Shown here piece after piece: positions 47,197 through 57,800 of a stretch of 64,000 nt of DNA; within the stretch, counting starts at the first letter, position 1, and each line of letters begins with the position of its first letter. Position numbers and translations under genes: made by a program. The stretch comes from Ectobius pallidus. Taxonomy: Eukaryota; Arthropoda; Insecta; Blattodea; Ectobiidae. The notes beneath the pieces are model-generated. The model did not search any database. It had not been told where the DNA came from and was given only the letters and a program-made list of their open reading frames with translations. The stretch covers positions 150,007,265 to 150,071,264 of the forward strand of contig CAXKWD010000005.1 of NCBI GenBank assembly GCA_964059195.1. The letters run 5' to 3'.

Positions 47197-47320
47197 TTGC
47201 GATACAAGTGCCGTAAGCGATGCATACGGATCGAGGAAATAATTTGAAAAAACGAGGCGCTCGCGCCGAGTTTTTTCAATTTTTCGAGATCCGTTATGCA
47301 CTTACGGCACGAGTATTGCA
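47197..47320. repeat. Near-perfect foldback hairpin
   Basis: The centre GGCGC-TC-GCGCC (47256-47267) is flanked by TTTGAAAAAACGA on the left and its near complement GAGTTTTTTCAATTT on the right. Further out, CGGATCGAGG pairs with TTTCGAGATCCG, and GTGCCGTAAG with CTTACGGCAC. Each arm is about 60 bases with few mismatches. More CTTACCGCAC words follow to about 47640, so the whole repeat may be about 450 bp. I recall this hairpin as multi-copy in insects but cannot name it. Confidence 0.75.
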
Positions 47321-47640
47321 TGCTATTTTTTGCACGATGATTATTTATATCAATTTAAGTATATTAATTGTGATATTACCTGAAAATATTATGTATATAC
47401 ATTCTTGAAGATATATGCTTATTTCAGAAAGTGATTCGCATGTGTTTGTTGTTATGGGAACCGAATATTTGTCCTGGGGGGCCTTGTTCATGAAGGCTTG
47501 TATTATGATGTGCCGTAAGTAAATTCTTACCGCACGGAGACTCTTACCGCACATAGCAACAAGATTGCGTGTGGTAATGCCAACTTACGATCCACGGCAA
47601 CAACATTCGTAAGTAGGCCTACCACTAATTAGTTAAGTCG

Positions 47641-48175
47641 TGTAAAAACTAATTTAAGGGAAACATTAAAATTAGTTAAATCATTTTTTGTTGGAGATGG
47701 CCATTTAAATATATATAACAAGTATAACGACAAGTACCAATGAGTTAAAAAGCGAAATTAAGTTAAAACCCAATTTTTTTTTTTAATTCATCTAAAATCT
47801 AAGCCAATCAAAAACCAACTGGTCGTATCTCGTAATTTGAAAACCTTTTTTGATTACTTCGGTATCCTCGAATCAATTCTAGTAAAAACTAAGAGCTGTA
47901 GCCTGTTAGATTAAGAAACAAAGAAAGCTGACTGTCTGGCCTGGTAGTAGTGCTAGTAAGTACTAATGCACTCGTGAGATATGGTATTTAATTTTAAGTA
48001 GTCAACCAAATGGAAAAAAGTCTCTGCTATTTTCATGATGCTACTGAGGTAAAAAGAGTCTGTAGTCGCAGACGTCGTAAACGCAGTACAATGTTAAGTT
48101 ACCTTCTCCAAAAGTTTTTGTTTTGTCTGCTTTGTCTCCCGATAATGCCCTAATGTGCTACTTATAATCTTCAAG
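47641..48175. other. No gene recognised
   Basis: Ordinary AT-rich DNA leading into the reverse-transcriptase remnant; some of it may be diverged LINE sequence. Confidence 0.35.
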
Positions 48176-48177
48176 GT

Positions 48178-48790
48178 TGTCTACTTATCCTCTTGTATTT
48201 GCAGACGACCAAATAATGATTCAGGAAAGATAAACACAGCTACAAAAATCCACGTTCCTTTGAAATAATTTACTCCATTTAAATATTACAATTTGAAATT
48301 GCAATAGATAAAACGAAACCATTGCTTTTAGAGAAAAGGATCCAGATAGATAAAAAAAACTGGAGTAGAAAATGACATTTCAGAAAAAGTATTACATTTA
48401 AAAATCTTGGCTTTGATCTAGGCCTATAAGCTCTTAAAATGACAAGACCCTGAATATGTTAGTTAGTTTCAAGGAGTATATTGGACGATCCAGAGAAATT
48501 TTAAAAACAAAATAGGAAAAGAAACCAAAATAAATTTTATAAAGTAATAACTTTACTAAATTTTGCTTTATGACAGTGAAGCCTTGGTAAGGAATTAAAA
48601 AAACTGTGTAGGAAATTTTGAGGAATGCAAAGGGATGGACAGGATGAGAAAGGAGCATGTTAGACAAAAACTAAACATCGAATAAGTAGGCAAGAAAATA
48701 GGCCTATTAGGCAGAAGACAAGATTGGACAGGATATTTACTAAGAATGGAAATACCAGATTTCCCAATGAAATTTAAAACAAAAAAGAAA
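48178..48790 (+). pseudogene. LINE reverse transcriptase fragment with FADD motif (decayed)
   Basis: CTT GTA TTT GCA GAC GAC CAA at 48192-48212 reads LVFADDQIMIQE, the catalytic (F/Y)xDD box of a reverse transcriptase, with both aspartates kept. Downstream pieces, read through indels and stops, include IAIDKTKPLLLE, VENDISEK, VLHFK.LGFDL and MDRMRKEHVRQKLNIE, then RQDWTGYLLRMEIPDFPMKF. This is the usual order in non-LTR ORF2 (FADD, then the KT(K)T..F region, then HLLRM). Multiple stops and frameshifts make it inactive. The clade is undetermined. Confidence 0.8.
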
Positions 48791-48959
48791 TACTAACGAA
48801 AAATAACTGTACTTACGCCGCTGGTGTTCGTTAGTTAGTTGGGCTACTTAACGTTGGTTATGTACGCCTACGTAGGCTACATTAATTGTCACTGGTGTGC
48901 CTGAATTTTGTTCTCCGGAGTTCTTTTACATACCTTTAGAATTGCAGACTTGAGTCTGT

Positions 48960-49075
48960 TTTATTTATGCGCACATAAATGCCATCGACATGGGCCGGGA
49001 ACGAACCCGCGAATTTGGGAACAGATGTCCAGTGCCATATGACTGTTCCGGCTTACATCTCGGAAGTGGATAAAA
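48960..49075 (-). mobile_element. tRNA-derived SINE, minus strand
   Basis: On the minus strand: GGCACTGGACATCTGTTCCC, ATTCGCGGGTTCGTTCCCGG (box B-like GGTTCGTTCC in a T-arm), then CCATGTCGATGGCATTTATG and TGCGCATAAATAAA. The GTCGATGGCATTTA.GTG body is the one I associate with the SINE at 13905. Only the tRNA 3' half and the start of the body remain. Confidence 0.6.
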
Positions 49076-49325
49076 GATTTGCAACCTGATTATCGGAAAA
49101 GAATATCTCTTTATTGTAGATCCAATACTAAGGCGATATGAAGTTTCATTACTAGCGGATACATAACCCTGAAATCAAACCGCAAACCACAAGGCAGCCT
49201 ACTGGTAATGCATTCGCAGGTTTTGAAAACATTTTTTAGACTAATACAGTTCTTGATCGTGTACCATTTTACCACTGCCTTATCGACGTAAAGGCTCACA
49301 TCTCGATTCTCGATTAAGGCAACAA

Positions 49326-49357
<32 letters not shown>

Positions 49358-49409
49358 TAATAATAAAAATAAAAAAAATAAAAAAAAAATAATAATAATA
49401 ATAATAATA
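49326..49409. repeat. (AAT)n microsatellite, interrupted
   Basis: AAT units with AAAA interruptions. The 111-codon minus-strand frame here is a poly-Tyr/Phe translation of the array. Confidence 0.9.
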
Positions 49410-49679
49410 GAAACGAATTCGCAGGAGGTTGATCGACATATGTCATGGAATTATTTCGAACATTTTTTTTTTCTGAGGTATGTGATATTTGTTAAGGAAT
49501 ATAAGAAACGGAGGGAAACAATTGCAGTTAGAGGCAGAGAAGCAATGAGGAAAATTCATATTAGGAGAAAGACAGTGACAAAGATTGTGAGAAATAAAGA
49601 GAATTTTATAGAGAGACAAAGGAACCTAGTGAAAGAGAAAAAGAAATGGATAGAGGGAGTGATAGGGGTGGCAGGTTGA

Positions 49680-50049
49680 CAGTGGCGTAGCCAGAAATTA
49701 ATTTCGGGGAGGGGAAAATTTTTAAATACTGAAGTAATGAAAATAACATTTTATGCTATTTTAGTACTGAAAAACTAGTTAGCAAATTTGTTTACTACAC
49801 TCTAAAACATTCTAACTTAAACATGAAATCGATATTTAAGTTATAAGACTTATTACTATTTATAAGAAAAGTTAAATTACACATGGAACAATGGAAATAA
49901 TAGGCCTATATATACAAGTACAGTATTTTATTATTAAATAAAGTAATTAAATATTTTCCAAAATAGAGCTACAATAACTTAAATAGAATTTTAGGCTTTG
50001 ATTTCGGGAGAGGTCCGGACCCCTGGACCCCTCCTTCCCTACGCCACTG
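49680..50049. mobile_element. MITE with CAGTGGCGTAG ends (hAT-like)
   Basis: Perfect 11-bp terminal inverted repeats, CAGTGGCGTAG at 49680-49690 and CTACGCCACTG at 50039-50049, enclose 370 bp of non-coding DNA. The ends resemble hAT elements. Flanks CAGGTTGA and, one base out, GAGGTCGA match at six of eight positions, so the target duplication is decayed or absent. A TAGGCCTA octamer lies inside (49901). Confidence 0.75.
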
Positions 50050-50735
50050 AGAGGTCGAGAGTGATGTCGAAGAAATGAGAGGAATGAAAAAAAAAAAGAG
50101 AGGGAAAGAATTAAGAATACGTTATTTTCAAACTTTATAAAGGAAATCCTGTTCAAGGCGGGAAGAAAACCCAGATTTTCAGCTTGTAATACTGGGATAT
50201 CTTTGTTGGAGTACATAGATACCTTTTCGACTGAAGATTCCTCAAATCATTTCCGAAGTTAAATTTCTTCAGAAGACCAATTCCTCAAACTTGAAGGTGC
50301 TTCATAAACTGGAGGCATAGGCCACATGCAAGGTTGTAAAAGGAAGACGAGAGTCTTTAAAAAATAAATGGCATAGTATAAAAACTGCAAGCAGGTAGAG
50401 GAGAACAAAAGAAGCTCGGCTTGTTCGCGTGCGGGACCGTGAGCCGTATGGGATTTCCCCTCATCATCACGTTGGCGCTACCCAATCACTTCTTGAAAGC
50501 TCTTCTGCATTCGCTTTTTAAATGGATTTCACAAACATTCACGTCTTTTCTGCCTTTGTTTCTTCTCCCTGCCGCAATCACCTTATGACCTCATGGCTTT
50601 TGTTTATGACGATGTCCTCAGTATTTGTCTTATACTGCATGTATGAAAAAATACAGCTATACGTGTCCTAATAAATGGTTCAGAAGGATCACATTGAAAG
50701 GTTATTTAAATAGACCCAAGCTATAGACTTTTCCA
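50050..50735. other. No gene recognised
   Basis: Somewhat less AT-rich near 50410-50600. No frame, RNA or repeat could be supported. Confidence 0.4.
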
Positions 50736-50738
50736 TAA

Positions 50739-51133
50739 AGGCTAGTTTACACGACGAAATTAGGTTTGTAAGTAAGTTTCGCAACTGTTTTTGCTTGAAT
50801 GCGCAAGCGCAAGATGTACTGGCGACAATGAGTTACGAAACTACGCAGTTTCGGCTGATTCCAACTTTTCACGAAACTATAATAGTAATGTTGATATTTT
50901 ACGCTTATTTAGCTTGTTCGCGTTTCGTAAAATGAAATGGGGAAGTGAGGAAATTGTGAAATGCCTGTATTCATACGTGTTTCAAACATTTATATGGGAT
51001 TTTAATTAATTTGAACTTCAGAAATAACATGAAATGTGTGGTTGCATTGGAAAGAAAATGTGTGTAATTAGTTTCACGAAATCACTTTCATGAAAGTGGT
51101 TACGAAACCTAGTGTCATCGTGTAAACTAGCCT
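50739..51133. mobile_element. PIF/Harbinger-type MITE with TAA target duplication
   Basis: Left end AGGCTAGTTTACACGACGA and right end, complemented, AGGCTAGTTTACACGATGA. The inverted repeats extend about 28 bases with three mismatches, through TAGGTTT. TAA flanks both sides (50736-50738 and 51134-51136), matching the TWA target of PIF/Harbinger transposases. The 395-bp body has repeated CGAAACTA/GTTTCG words and no transposase. The 72-codon frame at 50791-51009 lies inside and is incidental. Confidence 0.8.
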
Positions 51134-51264
51134 TAAGATGAAAGCCCCAGTTATAGGAGCTTCCCAAATAATACTTCCCCCTGCTACCTAATTGTAAACA
51201 TTACTGAACTATAGGCTAATACAGAAAGGTTTCTGGCTTTTCTGAAGATTGTTCAGTACTAGGC

Positions 51265-51610
51265 CTATTCGTGTCATTTTAAGAAGATCGTCCAAAACCA
51301 TCGTCTATCTACAAAAGAATATAATAGCATTGTTCCCTAATCCGAAAATCTGCACTAACACCGACAAAGAACATGTGCTTTTATAGTCGCGTGGATTTCC
51401 ACAGTGTTACCGCTGACATTCACCACTTCTCAAGTGAAGCAAACGTACTGTGGTACGTATTTGGCTACATTGTACTGAACTGCAGACAAGTGTGAACACG
51501 CCTAATTACCTTTCTATTCACTGAATGACAGGTCGAAGAGGATTAGGGTGTCAGCAGATAGAGGCAGTTCTTGGAAAACAGTTTTTAAGAAGTGGCACCC
51601 ACAATAAACT
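51265..51610 (-). repeat. ~350-bp dispersed repeat, minus copy of an inverted pair
   Basis: Reverse-complement partner of 14868-15222, about 36 kb away. The similarity begins at AAGAAGATCGTCCAAAACCA and ends at AAGTGGCACCCACAATAAAC. The family is unknown. Its first bases abut a TAGGCCTA octamer (51260) that the other copy lacks. Confidence 0.8.
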
Positions 51611-51672
51611 ATCTTTTATCGTGTTGAATGGTATACTTTTTTTCCGACCCAGATTTAAAATTCGATAAAAAT

Positions 51673-52050
51673 AATAGATAAAATAGATAAATACATTTTA
51701 TTTATTAGAAATACACGCAGCAGGCCCCGATTCACGGTCGGGAAAAGTTTCCTAGGTTGGTTTTTCTCCGGGGTCCTTAGGACCTTGTGGTTCCCGGACA
51801 ACATCCGGCCATATTATCACCTTCATCTCATCCGCCCTTATTCGGAATGGATGTGTTTGCGACTGCTATGTTCTCGTCCTATGTGCTTGTCTTATCTCAG
51901 AGGTGGCAACGGCATTGGGCTGATCACTCATCTGGCGGAGAGGACCTCCATGTATTTGTCTAGTCAAAACAGTAGGCCTATTCATATGGCAGAGCGGACT
52001 CCATAAACATCCATACAATGGAAGAGGTTAAACGAAGAGAGAAAATAAGT
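51673..52050 (+). mobile_element. Family G retroposon, fourth copy
   Basis: Core 51725-52045: CCGGGGTCCTTAGGACCTTG, GTGGTTCCCGGACAACATCC, TCTCGTCCTATGTGCTTG, GGCTGATCACTCATCTGG, TTTGTCTAGTCAAAACAG. It then carries an inserted TAGGCCTA where sister copies have TA. The GGCCCGGGCGG block is replaced by unrelated sequence. GATAAAAAT occurs at 51664-51672 and again at 52051-52059, a plausible 9-bp target duplication. Confidence 0.65.
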
Positions 52051-52635
52051 GATAAAAATCAGACCACATTATAGCCTATATTACATTCACAGGCCGATTC
52101 TTAGTTACTGTTCTTCAGAGAATAGAAGATTTCAACACAGGCTCACTTACCTTTCCCTATAAGATGAAATTCATCGATACAGGGAACGTTCTAGAAAGAA
52201 TGGATTTTTATTTTGTCGTTGAAAATAATTCAGTACAAATATTATATACAAATTTACCCTTAAGGGCTTACTTATTCCGACATTAATATTGTTGTAATAT
52301 TATTATTATCAACATACTTCAAACAAAATATCTCAAATTTACGATAGTAGTTATTGCACAGAGTTTGAACTAAACCTTAGACGGCACTTTGATGTCCAGT
52401 AATGGAAGAGTTTGTTGACAGATTCCTTAGATCTGAGATGAACTCCATGGTCACTATATAAGATATGGTACCCAAACAAACAACCCATCGAGAAAAATCC
52501 CTCTCTAATATTTTGCAAACCGGAAAGCACAAATAACAAAATATTCCTATAGCCTACATATGATTACATCACTAGATATCACGGGTATTGCAAGTGAAAG
52601 ACGAAATGAAAAAAGAATTATTTATTCCCCGCAAT
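52051..52635. other. No gene recognised
   Basis: AT-rich DNA with no supported feature. Confidence 0.4.
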
Positions 52636-53177
52636 ACGGCCTCTTATTAAGTGCCAGAATGGTACGGTACTTTATGAGAGTGTGTGGGGACCGGGAAAAA
52701 TGTCTGTCCGTTTGTCGGTGTTAGTGTACGGGCGATGACTCAAATATGCTTTATCGGACTTTCATGAAACTATGTATATGCATTTATAGCGTCCATGGAT
52801 GATTTTGGACCAAATCAGTTGACCTGTACAGGAGTAATGCCCAATTAAGTGCCTATTTAATGGCAATAGGCCTATATTAAAAATAATTTATCAAATGCAA
52901 ATCAATTCTCATGACAACATATTGTGTTGCAGTGTTCAAATACGGCTTTGGAAGTTGCAATACATTTAGCTTTGATAAATAACACTACCCACATATTCCT
53001 TCACATATGCTTATTAAACTAGACCTTTGTTCTTCCGTAAGCCCTGGTTAATGAATCGATCTACATCGGAAATCGATTTATAAAATTACTTATTTTCTGC
53101 ATATCATAATTGCAATTATCACTGATTAAACAAAAGCATTCTGGCACTTTGTTACATCAATTTACCTGATTTTATTC
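52636..53177 (+). repeat. Family P repeat, most complete copy
   Basis: The 5' part matches 9275-9505 and the 3' part matches 58550-59075. Landmarks are TTATTAAGTGCCAGAATGG, TTTATAGCGTCCATGGATG, TTATCAAATGCAAATCA, CTCATGACAACAT, ACGGCTTTGGAAGTTGCAAT, CTAGACCTTTGTTCTTCCG, CATATCATAATTGCAAT and the terminal motif. AAGTGCCAGAATG near the left (52650-52662) reappears inverted near the right end as CATTCTGGCACTT, so the repeat has inverted subterminal segments. That is expected of a DNA transposon, and the neighbouring THAP exon in the 9 kb copy would fit P-type elements. Confidence 0.7.
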
Positions 53178-54289
53178 TGTACCAAGATGTGAAGTGAGAA
53201 AATGATATTGTCCATTCCAAGGGTAGAGCTTATAATGATAGTGCAACACATCAGTTTTTTAAATGCTACTTTAGACCTTCATTTATTATAAATCGGTCTA
53301 TTAAATATTAACAATTTAAATAGCCCCTTTAAAACAGCTCTAGCCCATTTGTAAATGTAGATGGACCTATGTATTAAAGATGACAAAGAATATTTTTTCT
53401 GTTGAACATTACATTAGTATTTTCCTTCTAAAATATTCTCAATGCTCTATGGGCCCACATACAATTTTTCAACTACTGGTATCGGCAACAGAAACTAGAA
53501 CAAGAAGTAAGTTATAGACTTCAGGCAAAATATATTTAGAAGAAAAATTTTTAAAAAAATTAAAATTAACTAGTGTCATTTTCCCAGTAAGCGCATGGCG
53601 CCAAATTACAGTCCAACATTCATAAATAAAAAATAGCACTTCTTAAAAAATTAAAACAATGTTGGCACAGTCCTTAAAAGAATCACATATTTACGAAGCT
53701 GTTGGTCGATAACGTATCCCAAATGTGTCATGCCGTATTTTTTGGTAACAACGAGAAGCGCGAAATTTTATAAAATAACCTCCCTTAGCTATATTTAGCT
53801 TTTATATGCTTAAAAATATCAATATGAGCCAAATTGAATAAACGAAATATCGCGAAATTTTCTCGATTCCGCGAAATTAGTCTACAAGCGCGAAATATGC
53901 CCCTTCTGTCCGTAAAGTGAGAAATGAGCACGAAAACGTGCTTTAAAATCACAATATTGTGTTTTGGTGTACTTTATTTTTTATTTCTTAGCAGCATGTT
54001 TTTTCTGCTGTTTCTGTGGCTGTCGAAGATTTACCGATATATCGATATTTGTCATCGATTACAAAGATTGCATAATTTACGCAAAAATTGTCCGTAACCT
54101 GGTTTGTACTGTTGAGTATCACAGTATTCAAAGACTTTGCAACGTATGTAATAGGAATAAGAAAACAACAGGAGATTGACGATGTCTAAACATACCAGAT
54201 TCGAGACAACCTAATTATGAGACGTATCTCAGGAGAAAGCTCAGACTTCTGGGATTAAACCGAGCAGTACTATATGGGCAATAGTCCAA
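53178..54289. other. No gene recognised
   Basis: AT-rich. GCGCGAAAT-type words recur at about 53756-53765, 53854-53880 and 53888-53898, a loose cluster of CGCGAAAT/CGCGAAATT without a clear unit. The frame at 53964-54179 is Cys-rich by chance and shows no spaced ligand pattern. Confidence 0.4.
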
Positions 54290-54420
54290 GTGCCCGGGTT
54301 GCTGTGGGAAACTCTCACAGCTGCCGATCCGAGTGGGGATTTTCGGGGTTTTCCTCACTCATTAGGTGAATGCCGGATCGAAGAGACGACCCCCGACAGA
54401 CAGATGACAAAACACAAACA
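54290..54420 (+). repeat. Short dispersed-type repeat
   Basis: GGGTTGCTGTGGGAAACTCT, GATCCGAGTGGGGATTTTCG and GGGTTTTCCTCACTCATTAG, then GTGAATGCCGG. The GGGGATTTTCGGGGTTTTCC run followed by AGG(T/C)GAATGCC is, from memory, typical of an insect interspersed repeat. There is no other copy in the window. Confidence 0.45.
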
Positions 54421-54974
54421 GAGTTGCACAGTTCTATTAGTGCTGAATTAACCAACTGGCTCAAAACATATTACCCACAAGCGTAAAATACACAAGAGCG
54501 AAAAGTAGAGCAATAGAACACAAGCGCCGAAAAGTTGTTGGGACTAGAGTATGGCCTTTGGTCGAGGGCTCCGGGGGTGGTGGAGGGCCCAAAAAAAATG
54601 TACTGTTGAGTACACTCCTTTCCTGCTGTATTCAACAGATTTCGTCTTTTATCCACAGTGGTATGGTTGGCACATCTGTTTGCATATGGCTATCTGATGG
54701 TGTTTAATAGAAATTACGATAATATTTCTCGTCATTATATTTGAGCATTAACTCTAATCATGTCTAAATCAAAAGTTACTTCAGTTCATACAAGGACAGA
54801 AGAATATAGAAATGAGGGGAGGGGGTGTTAATTCGTGTAAATAAAGAAGCAAAGTTTATCATTGCGCAATGTTCCCAATGTAGTATAAAGTAATTTATTT
54901 CACGAAATACCCACCGATATAGAAGGAAGTTTACACCGAAATCAGCCATTTTATTTCACCAATAAATCAGGGCC

Positions 54975-55036
54975 CTAGTCATGCATTAAGAAAGCATTTC
55001 GGCACATAAGATGTGCCATCTTCAGTTCCTTTAACT
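54975..55036 (-). repeat. Dispersed repeat with covarying stem-loop, copy 3
   Basis: On the minus strand: GGAACTGAAGATGGCACATC then TTATGTGCCGAAATGC. The stem GGCACAT/ATGTGCC (55001-55017) is perfect. Compared with copy 1 (GGCATAT/ATATGCC) a U-A pair has become C-G on both sides. Confidence 0.65.
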
Positions 55037-55039
55037 GTG

Positions 55040-56960
55040 TAATTTTATTTTATGAATGCTTAAGTCCCAGATATAATCCCAGATAAGATAGTTATGAAGT
55101 CTTTAACATAATTTGAAATACTTTTATAATCATTTTTTTAAATCGAAGGCCTAGAGAAATTAAATTTTATTTTCACACTGGCCTTTAAATATTCAAGTAT
55201 ATTGTTATCTTATTTTGAAACTAGTACACTTATGTTCAATAAATGATCACAACTAATGAAGCAAATTTTTTTTTTAACTTGTTAGTATGTTTCTTAAACT
55301 CGCTGACGGATTGAGAAGAAAAGAGATGCTGAGAAATTTGGTTTGCAAGTGCTTAAACCCGTCATGTGTAATGGAAGCAAAGACCATATTATATGCTTTT
55401 CCTAACTATGACAATGAATATTTTCCACTCGTATGTTCATCTAAACCAGAAAACTTGCTTTTGAAAATTGACAATCACTGAACTGCTCAAGGCAACCGAT
55501 ATTTCTAAGTTTTTTTTTTTTTTTTTAAATAATTCGCAGCAACTACTGTACTGTAGACGTAAAGACTGTATGAACTAATTGTGTCAACGGTTGTTACACC
55601 ATCTTCGCAACATTAATTCTAGCTCTAATCAAGATTAAGCCATAGAGATAACAGAGTATTCCGTCTGTCACATTCCTGAGATGTTGGATACGGTGCACTA
55701 ATTCAGTTTACTTCATTAAAAAGCTGCCATGGTGGTTATCATTTTATTGCAGGCAACTTTCACTGCATCGCACGGCTTTAATAACATTTGTTTCGTATGT
55801 AAATTGATAGCAGGAGAATCGCCCACGGCCTCCTAATACGAGATTCGTCGACGCATCTAAGATACAGCGCTCAGACAGTTCCATTTCGGAATTAGAGAAA
55901 TGCCAGGTTGTAACACGCGGCAAATTAAAAGAGCTTGGAATGCTACATTGATACCAGATATGCAAATTAGGCTATTTATTTCTGTTCCTTTACAACATGC
56001 ACACGTAGGTGATGGTAATGGTGATCGTGGAATTATTTTAACCGAATTGTTCACTGAACAAAGGAATTTGAGCAATAATGACAGACAACCAATTGAGAAA
56101 ATCTCAATAATAATATATATAATAATATAATAATAATAACAGCAATACTACTACAATGTTTACAATGTAATGATTGGAATTACTTTTTATAATCCTACTG
56201 GCCTTGGTGGTTCCCGTAACTATGATCATAAAGGACTCTATTCAAACTAGGTTATCTACAGGATATAGCTTCAGGATATAGACTATAAGATTATACTGTC
56301 GACAATTAAAATAATGCTCCAAATTATATCATAAACAGTATAGAGACATTTATCACTAATTAAATACGCAAACCTATTGATAGATTTGTCATCCTTCGTA
56401 GTTTTCTTTAAAAATTCTGCTTTACGGACAAAATAATTATTTAGCTCTAGATTTGATAATCCAGTATGATATTCTTGATTAGGTGAGCATATCTAGGTAC
56501 ATTTCTTTAAAACTAGTTTTACTTCAAATGAGAATAATAGAAACTTGTTTAAAAAAGCCAATCGATTACCATACAAAATTGTTATTCGCTAAATTCAAGA
56601 TTATGAAAATCTAACAGTCTTTAATATTGCATTATTATCTTAATACCATAAAAACAAATCAAAATTTATTTCCTTCAAAAATAGAGGAACATCAAAGAAG
56701 AAACACCATGTTTCGTTTTGTAGAATCAAAATGCAGGACTACTACTGGGCGACTAAAAGGTCTAAATTACGGTTGAAACTTTATAGTACTCCTATGCTGA
56801 GAATCCTGATTTTGTAAAATATAGTATCAACTAATTCAGATTAAAACAAAAATTAATATGAATAATCCATTTCTTTGAGTTTCATTTGCTTAATCTTAAT
56901 TCCTTCCACCTATTTTAAAATCATTAACGTTAATACGAAGTTTTTTTTTTAAATTTTTAA
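55040..56960. other. No gene recognised
   Basis: AT-rich. Frames at 55287-55481 and 55900-56130 (64 and 76 codons) were considered: both start with ATG and have mixed composition, but I recognise no domain, and the second ends in an AAT/ATA microsatellite at about 56110-56141. GGCCTTGGTGGTTCCCGTAA at 56200 may be a scrap of family G. Confidence 0.4.
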
Positions 56961-57515
56961 TTTCAAACCCCTATTTTAATTTAATTTTCTTTTGAGAATA
57001 TTCTTAAACTGATTTTACTTTATATACGTGTGTACAATTATATATATTGGCAGGCCTATATATTTGTACATTTCTCTGTTCTGTTTCATTAATAGATAGC
57101 CCTACGATAATTGCAACCCTTGAACACGTGCTTTGCTCATCTGGGGCTTTCAAAAATATGCTAGATCTTGTAACTTTGATAGTAAAATAATAAACCTTTG
57201 ACAACTGTTTGACTCTTCAGTTCTTGTTTGAGCGGTATCGAAAATCATTGCAAACGCCTGATCTCTTCCAGCACAAATAAATGAATAAATAAAAGTGAAC
57301 AAAAAATAGCCTACAATTAGCATCTTTAAGGGATTTTCAACAGATCTACCCCAAAGTCCAAGACGATCTGCTGAAAATTTTCAGAATCATTGATACATTT
57401 TCAGTGACTATTTGAAATCCCTATTTTAATTTTCTTTTGTAAAAATTATTAAACTGTTTTTACTTTATATATAGTTTATATGTTTTTTTGGCAGGCCTAT
57501 ATATTTGTACATTTC
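56961..57515 (+). repeat. ~105-bp direct duplication flanking a retroposon end
   Basis: 56961-57072 and 57411-57515 are direct copies about 445 bp apart. Both contain CCCTATTTTAATTT, TTCTTTTG, TTAAACTG, TTTTACTTTATATA and then an identical GGCAGGCCTATATATTTGTA and CATTTC. The interval holds the hairpin repeat at 57105. A local segmental duplication, or paired ends of an unknown element, would both explain it. Confidence 0.65.
57105..57195 (+). repeat. Retroposon 3' end with GAGC-type hairpin, diverged
   Basis: TTGCAACCCTTGAACACGTG, CTTTGCTCATCTGGGGC and AGTAAAATAATAAA follow the 10780 copy, with CCC/GGG as the outer stem. The inner stem has lost its left side (GTGC in place of GAGC). Confidence 0.45.
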
Positions 57516-57706
57516 CAATCTGTGAATCAATGATTAATCCAGTATAATAATATTTTGAATTTCAACCAATCTCAATTGTCTATCGTCATTATTTTACAGT
57601 TTTGTTTTTACTAATTTCATGTCATAGTACCTACGTGCACTTTTAATGTAAATTAAAGCTACTCAGCTATTCTTACGTCATTAAGAACGCCTTGCGCCAG
57701 ACCCCC

Positions 57707-57800
57707 CATACTCCAGATATATACGAGAAGTTACCGGGATCAAACCCGATCCTCCAAAACCTTACTCAGCTACACTAACCACTGGATGACGGAGATTGGA
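57707..57800 (-). mobile_element. tRNA-derived SINE head, minus strand
   Basis: On the minus strand: CCGTCATCCAGTGGTTAGTG, TAGCTGAGTAAGG, then GGATCGGGTTTGATCCCGG (T-arm with box B GGTTTGATCCC). The spacing between the two boxes (about 40 nt) is tRNA-like. The sequence then passes into CTCGTATATATCTGGAGT without a CCA or terminator. A degenerate pol III head is the best reading; a functional tRNA is unlikely because no anticodon stem was found. Confidence 0.5.

Noticed and set aside
49111..49446. 111-codon minus-strand frame rich in Tyr/Phe
   Set aside because: Its core is the translation of an (AAT)n array.
49440..49679. Basic, Lys/Arg-rich 79-codon frame
   Set aside because: Composition follows a purine-rich strand. 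It lies between a microsatellite and a MITE and shows no recognisable domain.
57720..57790. Candidate minus-strand tRNA
   Set aside because: Box A/B-like words exist, but no cloverleaf closes and no T-run terminator follows.
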